A stretch of DNA of 36,277 nt, from positions 1 through 36,277 of the forward strand of contig CAJUSM010000025.1 in NCBI GenBank assembly GCA_910588935.1, written 5' to 3'. This document shows positions 24,274 to 31,018 of the stretch, piece after piece (within the stretch, counting starts at the first letter, position 1; every line of letters begins with the position of its first letter). Source of the stretch: an uncultured Oscillospiraceae bacterium (GTDB taxonomy: Bacteria; Bacillota; Clostridia; Oscillospirales; Acutalibacteraceae). The notes beneath the pieces were generated by a model. That model searched no databases, was not told where the DNA came from, and worked only from the letters and a program-made list of their open reading frames with translations. The translations under genes were made by a program, and so were the position numbers.

Positions 24274-24879
24274 GTGAGAATTAGCAGAAATAATTTTACG
24301 GAAAATGTCTTTGCGTATTACCAGCAGAACCAGCTGGGAAAAGATACCAGGGGGATTACCTGGAGCGGGATGATAAGACAGACGACAGAGGGCTTTATCA
24401 GCAACCCCGAAAACCCTTCTCAGCAGATCCTCAGTGACTATGAGGCCTGGAAGGCCACCCAGCCGCCCCGGCAGCTTCCCGGCTCCCAGGGGGCTACAGA
24501 GGAGAACAAGGCCTACCTGCGGGCCCATTTTTCCGGCAAGCTGGACCTGTTCCAGCGTCTGGACGCGGCGGACACCATGGTGGAAATGGGCATTCTCAGC
24601 CGGGACCAGATGCTGGAGAGCCTGGGGCTGGGAAAGTGCCAGTTGCGCTCCATCAGCATGGACAGCCCCTGCATTGTGATCAACGGGCCGGTGGGCCACG
24701 ACCAGCGCTTCGATGACTGGACCAACTTCTTCTCCCACGCGCCCATGATGCAGGCCAACACTCTTGGCCAGCTGCTGGACGTGCTGGATAGCGGGCTCAA
24801 GTTTTTCAGCAAAAAGGACGACACCGCGGAGGAGGTGCGGGCGGTGCTGGCACAGCTTACTAGAAGAGTTCCGGCATAG
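24274..24879 (+). CDS. hypothetical protein, 201 aa, unrecognised
   Basis: I do not recognise this 201-residue protein. It is soluble-looking, with no signal peptide or membrane span. The N-terminus is polar and basic (MRISRNNFTENVFAYYQQ); a mid-section is Pro/Gln-rich (QPPRQLPGSQG, about residues 69-79), followed by a helical, acidic-rich stretch (FQRLDAADTMVEMGILSRDQ) and a C-terminal FFSKKDDTAEE helix. A strong ribosome site (TGGAGG, 24261-24266) precedes GTG 24274. Coding is likely because the frame is long, well started and in the same codon style as the neighbours. A TGATAGAAT extended -10 lies near 24202-24212. The gene stands between the hyd terminator and the MazG-like gene. Confidence 0.7.
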   Translation: MRISRNNFTENVFAYYQQNQLGKDTRGITWSGMIRQTTEGFISNPENPSQQILSDYEAWKATQPPRQLPGSQGATEENKAYLRAHFSGKLDLFQRLDAADTMVEMGILSRDQMLESLGLGKCQLRSISMDSPCIVINGPVGHDQRFDDWTNFFSHAPMMQANTLGQLLDVLDSGLKFFSKKDDTAEEVRAVLAQLTRRVPA

Positions 24880-24916
24880 AAGCAGTAAGAGTTCCGCGTT
24901 TCTTTTGCCCCCCCCC

Positions 24917-24946
24917 TTGACACCTGTCTTCTGCCTGTGGTAAAAT
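24917..24946 (+). promoter_or_regulatory. promoter of the MazG-like gene, beside a C9 tract
   Basis: TTGACA (24917-24922), 18-bp spacer, TAAAAT (24941-24946). A run of nine C (24908-24916) touches the -35 on its upstream side, an unusual setting that could vary in length by slippage. Confidence 0.75.
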
Positions 24947-24980
24947 GAACCAAACACTGATGGGATAGGATGTGGGGAAT

Positions 24981-25307
24981 ATGAGCCGCTTTGGGTTTGA
25001 AGAGATGCAGGCCATCCAAAAGGAGCTTCAGGAAAAATACCGGGAAAAGTGGGGGGAGCTCACGCCAGAGAAAGGGGCAAGCTACCTGCTTTGGATGATA
25101 GTAGAGGCAGGGGAAGTTGCTGACATAGTGAAAAAAGAAGGGAATCAGGAAATCCTGAAAAATCCGGAAACCCGCCGCCGTTTTGTAGAGGAGCTCTGCG
25201 ATGTGATGATGTATTTTAATGATCTGATGCTCATCTATGGCATCCAGCCAGAGGAGCTGGAATCTGTCTATAGGGAAAAGCACCGGCGGAATATGAGCCG
25301 GTGGTAA
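24981..25307 (+). CDS. MazG-like nucleotide pyrophosphohydrolase
   Basis: A 108-residue all-helical protein of the MazG/dUTPase-like superfamily, which cleaves nucleoside triphosphates to monophosphate and pyrophosphate with Mg2+. The metal-binding pattern is visible: EAGEVADIVKKEG and, about 40 residues on, EELCDVMMYFNDL, giving the ExxxD/ExxD acids. Single-domain forms like this act as house-cleaning enzymes; the substrate is not predictable. I start at ATG 24981 (MSRFGF), with GTGGGGA just upstream; a GTG at 24972 would add three residues. A terminator follows at 25325. Confidence 0.82.
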   Translation: MSRFGFEEMQAIQKELQEKYREKWGELTPEKGASYLLWMIVEAGEVADIVKKEGNQEILKNPETRRRFVEELCDVMMYFNDLMLIYGIQPEELESVYREKHRRNMSRW

Positions 25308-25324
25308 GCCAGGGTTCGCTTTGC

Positions 25325-25360
25325 AAAAAGGAGCTTTTCTGTTGAAAGGCTCCTTTTTTT
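25325..25360 (+). terminator. intrinsic terminator after the MazG-like gene
   Basis: AAAGGAGC (25327-25334) pairs with GCTCCTTT (25349-25356) with additional A-T pairing near the loop, and a run of seven T (25354-25360) closes it. Confidence 0.88.
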
Positions 25361-25404
25361 GCCTCTTTCTGCTTTGAAATACCGTTAGCATGTGCAAAAG
25401 CCTC

Positions 25405-25438
25405 TTGTAAATATTTCTGTTTTCAGGTATAATATACC
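25405..25438 (+). promoter_or_regulatory. promoter of the GH3 gene with overlapping palindrome
   Basis: TTGTAA (25405-25410), 17-bp spacer, TATAAT (25428-25433). A perfect 13-bp palindrome GGTATAATATACC (25426-25438) is centred on the -10 and could be a repressor site. The leader is about 30 nt. Confidence 0.8.
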
Positions 25439-25471
25439 AAAGAATAGAATCTGCGGAAAGGCGGAATGTAA

Positions 25472-28270
25472 ATGGATCGTAAAAAGTTCGACCTGGAAGC
25501 CTATGCTGCCAAGGCCAGAGAAACCGTTGGGGAGGGCGCGGTGCTTCTGCGGAATGAAAACCACGCCCTGCCTTTTGAAAAGGGCGCAAAGGTTGCCGTG
25601 TTCGGCCGCAGCCAGTTCAACTACTACAAAAGCGGCACAGGCTCCGGGGGATTAGTGAACACCGGCCGGGTGCCAAACATTACAGAGGCCTTGGAGGAGT
25701 CTGGGGATGTGGCGGTGGACCAGGAGGTTAAGGCTGTATATGAGGCCTGGATTCAGGACCATCCCTTTGATGTAGGCCAGGGCTGGGCAGCCGAGCCCTG
25801 GTATCAAGAGGAGATGCCTTTGGACCAGGCGGTGGTAGAAAAGGCCGCTGCCGCCAATGACGCCGCTGTGGTCATACTGGGCCGTACTGCCGGGGAGGAT
25901 AAGGACAATTCCGCCGCCGAGGGCAGCTACCTGCTGGCAGAGGCCGAGCGCCAGATGCTGGAGACGGTGTGCAAGGGCTTCCCCCGGGTGGCCGTGGTGC
26001 TGAACACCGGCGGCATTTTGGACATGAAGTGGGTGGAGGAGTACAAGCCTGGGGCCGTGCTTTATGTATGGCAGGGAGGCCAGGTAGGCGGCTTAGGCAC
26101 TGCCGACGTGCTCACAGGCAAGGTGAACCCCTCTGGCCGGCTTTCCGACACCATTGCCCGGGATATCCAGGACTATCCCGCTGCGGGAAATTACGGCAGC
26201 GAGACCCGGAACGTGTACACAGAGGACATCTATGTGGGCTACCGGTATTTTGAAACCTTTGCCCCGGACAAGGTGCTGTATCCCTTTGGCTTTGGCCTGA
26301 GCTATACGGATTTTGAGGTAAAGACTGTTTCCGTTTCCGTAGATGGGACAAATGTGGCCTTTGAGGCTGTGGTAGAAAATACCGGCTCTCTTCCTGGCAA
26401 GCAGGTGGTACAGATGTACTGCTCCGCTCCCCAGGGCAAGCTGGGCAAACCAGCCCGGACCTTGTGTGCCTTTGCCAAAACCGGCCTGCTCCAGCCCGGC
26501 CAAAAGGAGACTCTTTCTGTTACATGCCCAGTGAACAGCCTGGCCTCTTTCGACGACAGCGGCGCGACAGGCCACAAATCCTGCTGGGTGCTGGAGGGTG
26601 GAGAGTACGTTTTCTACATCGGCGCCGATGTGCGCCAGGCCAAAAAGGTTGGGAGCATTACCTTAGAAGAGACCGTGGTAGAGGAACTGGAAGAGGCTTG
26701 TGCTCCTGTAACAGCTTTTGACCGCCTGCGCCCCGGGCAGGAGGAAAATGGCGTATACGCCCAGGTCTGGGAGCCCGCTCCCCTGCGCACAATAGACCCT
26801 ATGGACCGGCGGAATCAAATGCTGGAAAAGGCCGCCCCCTCCACCGGGGACAAGGGATATAAACTGGCGGATGTGGCTGATGGCAAGGTCTCTATGGAGG
26901 ACTTTTTGGCCCAGCTTTCCGACGAGGATTTGTGCGCGATTGTTCGTGGGGAGGGCATGTGCTCGCCTAAGGTAACCCCTGGCACAGCCGGCGCTTTTGG
27001 CGGGGTAACCGATACCCTTTTGGGCTATGGCATTCCCACAGGCTGCTGTGCCGATGGCCCCAGCGGCATCCGTATGGACTGCGGCACCATGGCCTTTGCC
27101 ATGCCCAACGGCACCTGCCAGGCCTGTACCTTCAATCTCCAGTTGGTGGGCGAGCTCTACGAGTATGAGGGCCTGGAGCTGCGGAAAAACCGGGTAGATA
27201 CCCTGCTGGGCCCTGGCATCAACCTTCACCGCCACCCCTTGAACGGCCGGAATTTCGAGTATTTCTCTGAGGATCCCCTGCTTACAGGCAAAATGGCTGC
27301 CGCCCAGCTTACAGCTATGCAGAAATATGGCGTTACCGGCACCATTAAGCACTTTGCCTGCAACAGCCAGGAATTCCACCGCCACGATGTAGAGGCAGTG
27401 GTCTCTCAGCGGGCTCTGCGGGAGCTTTATCTCAAGTGCTTTGAAATTCCAGTGAAGGAGGGCGGGGCCTACTCCATCATGACCAGCTATAACCCGGTAA
27501 ACGGCTTCTGGTCCGCCAGCAACTACGACCTGCTTACCACCATTCTTCATGGCCAGTGGGGCTACAAGGGCCAGGTGATGACCGACTGGTGGGCCAGGTG
27601 CAACGATGAGGGCCAGCCCGGCGAGCGCACCAACACCGCCGCCATGGTTCGGGCCCAGAACGATCTGTATATGGTGACCACCAGCGCTGGGGAGAATTCC
27701 ATGCATGATAACTCTGCCGAAGGCCTGGCAAAGGGCACGGTGGACCGGGGCGAGTTCCTGCGCTGCGCGGCAAATATTTGTAGTTTCCTGCTAAAATCCC
27801 CTGCCCTGCTTCGGCTAAGAGGGATTGAGACAGAGCTGGATAAGGAGCTGGGGGAGGCTCCCTCCTTTGACGATGGCAGCGCCTCTGAAATGCACTATGT
27901 AGAGACCGACGCCGCCGGTACCGCGGACATGGACGTGGCCTTGATCGGCCTGGAAAAAGGGGACAATACCCGTTTTGGGGTCTCGGTGAAGGAGCGGGGG
28001 CTTTATACCCTGAAGCTCACCCTGCGCAGCACAGACAGCAATGATGTTTCTCAGCTGCCCATTTCCGTGTTCCAGGACCGGAACCTGTTGGGGACTATTA
28101 CCTTTACCGGCGCCCAGCGGGAGTGGGAGACCGTGGAGATGGATGTCCATGCTTTTACCGGCAGCTTCTACCTGCGGTTCTTTGCGGCCCAAACCGGCTT
28201 AGAGCTCCAGTCCTGCACGCTGGTACTGAAACAGAGCTTTGAAGAGATGATCAAAAAGCAGATGGGCTAA
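25472..28270 (+). CDS. GH3 beta-glycosidase with permuted domain order
   Basis: A 932-residue family 3 glycoside hydrolase in which the usual order is reversed. Residues about 1-270 are the GH3 C-terminal domain (AVLLRNENHALPF, GRTAGEDKDNS), then a fibronectin-III-like domain (about 284-395), then the catalytic TIM barrel (about 470-790). The barrel has DGPSGIR, NFEYFSEDP, and VMTDWW with the nucleophile at D705. The last 130 residues look like an extra beta-sandwich that might bind sugar. This permuted layout is known from Ruminococcus and Butyrivibrio beta-glucosidases. No signal peptide, so cytoplasmic use on imported oligosaccharides is likely; beta-glucosidase is the best guess, but xylosidase or related activity is possible. 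A ribosome site GCGGAAAGGCGG precedes ATG 25472. Confidence 0.9.
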   Translation: MDRKKFDLEAYAAKARETVGEGAVLLRNENHALPFEKGAKVAVFGRSQFNYYKSGTGSGGLVNTGRVPNITEALEESGDVAVDQEVKAVYEAWIQDHPFDVGQGWAAEPWYQEEMPLDQAVVEKAAAANDAAVVILGRTAGEDKDNSAAEGSYLLAEAERQMLETVCKGFPRVAVVLNTGGILDMKWVEEYKPGAVLYVWQGGQVGGLGTADVLTGKVNPSGRLSDTIARDIQDYPAAGNYGSETRNVYTEDIYVGYRYFETFAPDKVLYPFGFGLSYTDFEVKTVSVSVDGTNVAFEAVVENTGSLPGKQVVQMYCSAPQGKLGKPARTLCAFAKTGLLQPGQKETLSVTCPVNSLASFDDSGATGHKSCWVLEGGEYVFYIGADVRQAKKVGSITLEETVVEELEEACAPVTAFDRLRPGQEENGVYAQVWEPAPLRTIDPMDRRNQMLEKAAPSTGDKGYKLADVADGKVSMEDFLAQLSDEDLCAIVRGEGMCSPKVTPGTAGAFGGVTDTLLGYGIPTGCCADGPSGIRMDCGTMAFAMPNGTCQACTFNLQLVGELYEYEGLELRKNRVDTLLGPGINLHRHPLNGRNFEYFSEDPLLTGKMAAAQLTAMQKYGVTGTIKHFACNSQEFHRHDVEAVVSQRALRELYLKCFEIPVKEGGAYSIMTSYNPVNGFWSASNYDLLTTILHGQWGYKGQVMTDWWARCNDEGQPGERTNTAAMVRAQNDLYMVTTSAGENSMHDNSAEGLAKGTVDRGEFLRCAANICSFLLKSPALLRLRGIETELDKELGEAPSFDDGSASEMHYVETDAAGTADMDVALIGLEKGDNTRFGVSVKERGLYTLKLTLRSTDSNDVSQLPISVFQDRNLLGTITFTGAQREWETVEMDVHAFTGSFYLRFFAAQTGLELQSCTLVLKQSFEEMIKKQMG

Positions 28271-28292
28271 GGCCATTTCCGCAAACCTATAA

Positions 28293-28326
28293 GGCCGGCC
28301 CTTTTCATGAAAAGGGCCGGCTTTTT
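28293..28326 (+). terminator. intrinsic terminator after the GH3 gene
   Basis: A perfect 12-bp stem (28294-28305 with 28310-28321) with a CATG loop, followed by T5 (28322-28326). It lies 23 bp after the stop. Confidence 0.95.
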
Positions 28327-28377
28327 GCTGCCTGAGGAGAGGAATGGCGCCCTCTCAACTTTCTAAAATTTGGTCGC

Positions 28378-28406
28378 TTGAAAACCTTTCGTACCTATGG
28401 TACCAT
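28378..28406 (+). promoter_or_regulatory. possible promoter of the YdcF-like gene
   Basis: TTGAAA (28378-28383), 17-bp spacer, TACCAT (28401-28406). The -10 is weak and overlaps the palindrome ATGGTACCAT (28397-28406), whose TGGTACCA core recurs at the transglutaminase gene promoter. Confidence 0.45.
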
Positions 28407-28460
28407 GGTAGCTGCCATTCCTCATAATAGATTATTGAATTGAAAAGGATTGATGCCACT

Positions 28461-29492
28461 ATGGTGCAAATCAGCTTTGCCATCTTTTTGGTGTTCTTCT
28501 CCCTGTTTGCGGGGATAATGGTTGTAGAGCCCCGAAGCCTTTGGAGCGGGATTTCTTTTTTCGTGATGACGCTTGCCCTAGGGGGGTTCTTGTTATCCGT
28601 CATCATTTTCTGCTATTTCTGGCTCTCTGGCCACAGCTGGGTCATGTTCCTTCTGGTCTGCCTGGCTGGGCTGGCAGCCCTGCTGGTGCTGGCTTTTCCT
28701 TTGCTGCTGTTGGCTGTGTTCGCAATCCAGGGAATTAAGGTGGTAAGGCACGAGGGGCTGAGTCCCTCTAACCTGCTCTCCCTGGCCTTTGCGGGGCTTT
28801 GGTTCGGCTTTCTGTTTATTTGGCCCGCGGTAGGGGTTTGGGAAAAAGGCTCGTTGGGCACGGCAATCTATAGTATTGTAAGCTTTTCCGCAGTGTACAT
28901 GCTGTCGCTGATGGCTATGTACGCGCTGTCGGCAATTCTTAATTTGATCCACCTGAGAAAAAGCCGGAGGCTGGACTATATTGTGGTACTGGGCTCGGGG
29001 ATTGACGGAACAAAAATCACCCCTTTGCTGGCTGCCCGGGTGGATAAGGGGATCCAGCTGCTAAGGAAAAATCCGGAAGCAAAGCTGATTCTCTCTGGAG
29101 GCCAGGGGCCGGGGGAAGAGATACCGGAAAGCGAGGCCATGGCCGCCTATGCTTTGGAGCAGGGGATAGAGCCGGAGCAGCTGGTTCTGGAGCGGCAATC
29201 TGCCAACACCGAGGAGAACCTGGGATTTTCCCGGGCGTTAATGGAACCAGGCCGCCCTCGGGTGGCCGTGGTAACTACAGCCTACCATGTGTTTCGGGCG
29301 CTGCTTCTGGCGAAAAGGATGGGCTTGCGCTGCGTGGGCTTTGGCGCGAAAACCAAGTGGTACTTTACGCTGAACGCGGTAATCCGGGAGTTTGCGGGGT
29401 ATATTAAGCTTACTAGGCGGCGGCATATTCAGATCATTGGGGTCTTTGGGGGATTGGTCATGCTAATATGGGCGCTGACCAATCTGACTTAA
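28461..29492 (+). CDS. YdcF/DUF218-family membrane protein
   Basis: A 343-residue membrane protein with about five hydrophobic segments in the first 165 residues and a C-terminal DUF218 (YdcF/SanA/ElyC-type) domain. The domain shows VLGSGIDGTKITP near residue 178, LILSGGQG, ESEAMAAYALEQGI, and VTTAYHVFRALLLAKRMG, the usual DUF218 core. Relatives act in cell-envelope or polyisoprenoid metabolism, but the activity is not established. I start at ATG 28461, with AAAAGGA (28443-28449) upstream; the frame is also open from TTG 28440, but without a ribosome site. A last hydrophobic segment lies at the C-terminus. Confidence 0.82.
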   Translation: MVQISFAIFLVFFSLFAGIMVVEPRSLWSGISFFVMTLALGGFLLSVIIFCYFWLSGHSWVMFLLVCLAGLAALLVLAFPLLLLAVFAIQGIKVVRHEGLSPSNLLSLAFAGLWFGFLFIWPAVGVWEKGSLGTAIYSIVSFSAVYMLSLMAMYALSAILNLIHLRKSRRLDYIVVLGSGIDGTKITPLLAARVDKGIQLLRKNPEAKLILSGGQGPGEEIPESEAMAAYALEQGIEPEQLVLERQSANTEENLGFSRALMEPGRPRVAVVTTAYHVFRALLLAKRMGLRCVGFGAKTKWYFTLNAVIREFAGYIKLTRRRHIQIIGVFGGLVMLIWALTNLT

Positions 29493-29527
29493 ATATCCGT
29501 CAGGCCAAGCCTGGCGAAGAAAGGGAA

Positions 29528-29556
29528 CAGGGCGCGGAAATCAATTCCGCGCCCTG
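29528..29556. terminator. bidirectional hairpin between convergent genes
   Basis: A perfect 12-bp inverted repeat (29528-29539 with 29545-29556; GC-rich, loop ATCAA) lies between the converging YdcF-like and transglutaminase-like genes. There is no strong T-tract on either side, only a pyrimidine-rich tail on the minus strand, so it may slow or end transcription from both. Confidence 0.6.
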
Positions 29557-29598
29557 CCCATAGGGAGTATAATAAGGGGATTTCACTTGTACTCAAAT

Positions 29599-30588
29599 TT
29601 AGTAGATGAACTTCTCGCTGTAGTTCTTTCCGTTGCCAATATATTCTAAAATGGCTTGGCTGTTGTCAGCGGTAGAGGCAAAGGTGGGGTCCATCCTCTG
29701 CCAGGCGGTGCCGTCGAAGAAAATGGCCCCGTCGACCCAGCCGGATTTTTCCGACCAAACACTGATCCAAGCATGATAGGTCTCGCCTGCATAGCCCACC
29801 ACCAATTTGCATGGTACGCCTTGGCTGCGGAGCATTCCCGCCATCAGGGCGGCATAATCAAAACAAATACCCTTTTTATGTTCCAGCACATCGTCCAAGT
29901 TGGGGAGATAACCGCTTTCCACAGTTTCCGCCCGTTCTTTATCGTAGCTTAGGGTTTCCACCACATAGTCATAAATTTTTTCAACCTTCTTCATAGGGTC
30001 CTTTTCTGTTCCGGCCAATTTTTCCGCCATGGCAATTGTCGCCTTAGCGTCTTCATAGTCCACATATTGGTTTGGCCGGATAAAAGGGGCAAACTCATCG
30101 GTGAGAACAGCCGAAAAGGTAATGTTCGCCACGGTTGCGTACCGGTTGCTGCTGGTATTCTCGTAAACCTTTACCGTGTAGCTGCCGCTGCCGTCTGCCA
30201 GGGCAAAAGTGGTCCATTGGCCTGGCTGAATGTTGTAGATGTATTCTGTTTTAGGGCCAATTACCTTTGCCTTTAGCCGCTGGCTGGTACTGGCTGTATA
30301 TTGAACCATCACATAGCCGTCTTTGGTGTTGGAGTAGTCGATGACAGCTTTCTCGGTTTCCTCAGTCTTTTTGCCAGAAGCAACGGGCATCAGCTGCTTG
30401 GCTAACGCGGGAGCGCCGGCCATAGCGACCACTTCGTCGCCCAGCTCTGCCTCATCCAGGCCAGCCCGGCCCACATAGCCTTGGTTCTCCGGGCTGTGAG
30501 AGGTGTTTGGAGAGCAGGCGGCCAAGGGACAGGCCAAAAATGAACAGGCCAAAAGAGAGGAAAGCAGCCGGCGGTATCGTTTTTTCAT
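29599..30588 (-). CDS. transglutaminase-like lipoprotein
   Basis: A 329-residue exported lipoprotein. It starts MKKRYRRLLSSLLACSF and has a lipobox LAAC with the lipidated Cys at residue 25. After a Ser/Asn-rich linker and a beta-rich segment comes a transglutaminase-like (cysteine-protease-fold) domain in the C-terminal half with the triad in GICFDYAALM (Cys), YHAWISVW (His) and MDPTF (Asp). It may act as a peptidase or cross-linker at the cell surface. Start ATG 30588 has AAAGGA upstream, with a rather long spacing; the open frame extends upstream to 30678 but that part crosses the promoter. The minus-strand gene converges on the YdcF-like gene. Confidence 0.85.
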   Translation of the reverse strand: MKKRYRRLLSSLLACSFLACPLAACSPNTSHSPENQGYVGRAGLDEAELGDEVVAMAGAPALAKQLMPVASGKKTEETEKAVIDYSNTKDGYVMVQYTASTSQRLKAKVIGPKTEYIYNIQPGQWTTFALADGSGSYTVKVYENTSSNRYATVANITFSAVLTDEFAPFIRPNQYVDYEDAKATIAMAEKLAGTEKDPMKKVEKIYDYVVETLSYDKERAETVESGYLPNLDDVLEHKKGICFDYAALMAGMLRSQGVPCKLVVGYAGETYHAWISVWSEKSGWVDGAIFFDGTAWQRMDPTFASTADNSQAILEYIGNGKNYSEKFIY

Positions 30589-30627
30589 TTGGTGATCACG
30601 GTCCTTTCTATAAGGGCTCTCGCTTTC

Positions 30628-30642
30628 ACTGGTACCAGTATA
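30628..30642 (-). promoter_or_regulatory. extended -10 and palindrome of the transglutaminase gene
   Basis: On the minus strand, TGC-TATACT (an extended -10; TATACT at 30642-30637). A perfect 12-bp palindrome ACTGGTACCAGT (30628-30639) overlaps it and is a candidate operator. No clear -35 was seen. Confidence 0.55.
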
Positions 30643-30863
30643 GCACATTAAAAAGCAAAATGGAAGTACTTTTTCCATATTTTTTTCATTTTTTCGATTT
30701 TTTGTAACTTTGCCTAGAAAGTCAAAGATATTTCCAGCCGATCCTACCCCTTTATTACTTTTTTTTGCAACATTTCCAACACATCCATATTTTGTTTTTT
30801 CTCACAAATTCTTTCAAAATCTGCCCAATCTATCCTGGATTGCCGCCCCAAAACCCACATCAA

Positions 30864-30882
30864 TCGATTTTACCAAAATCGA
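30864..30882. promoter_or_regulatory. 19-bp inverted repeat upstream of glgP
   Basis: TCGATTTT and AAAATCGA, perfect 8-bp arms around ACC, 27 bp before the glgP -35. It has the size of a dimeric-repressor or activator site. The 430-bp gap from 30589 to 31018 is otherwise AT-rich, with only the two promoters. Confidence 0.55.
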
Positions 30883-30908
30883 AATTTATTGTTGGCTGAT
30901 TATTGTAG

Positions 30909-30937
30909 TTGATTTTTTGAGGAATTTAGTGTATAAT
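30909..30937 (+). promoter_or_regulatory. promoter of glgP
   Basis: TTGATT (30909-30914), 17-bp spacer, TATAAT (30932-30937). A leader of about 75 nt follows, ending in a GGAGG site before ATG 31019. Confidence 0.8.
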
Positions 30938-31018
30938 TCATATATTCCACCTGGAAAGCATTGGATAAGTGATATTTTTTGAAAAGTTTACACATAATTT
31001 TAATACGGAGGTCTTACC

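Noticed and set aside
24513..25589. A 358-codon open frame on the minus strand opposite the hypothetical and MazG-like genes
   Set aside because: It spans two well-started plus-strand genes, their terminator and promoter, has no recognisable domain, and its sequence is explained by GC-rich codon bias on the other strand.
26663..27706. A 347-codon open frame on the minus strand within the GH3 gene
   Set aside because: Mirror of the GH3 reading frame; no ribosome site, low-complexity His/Gly-rich translation and no family.
30710..30982. A 90-codon open frame in the AT-rich gap before glgP
   Set aside because: No ribosome site, Phe/Pro-rich translation typical of AT-rich DNA, and it runs through the glgP promoter.
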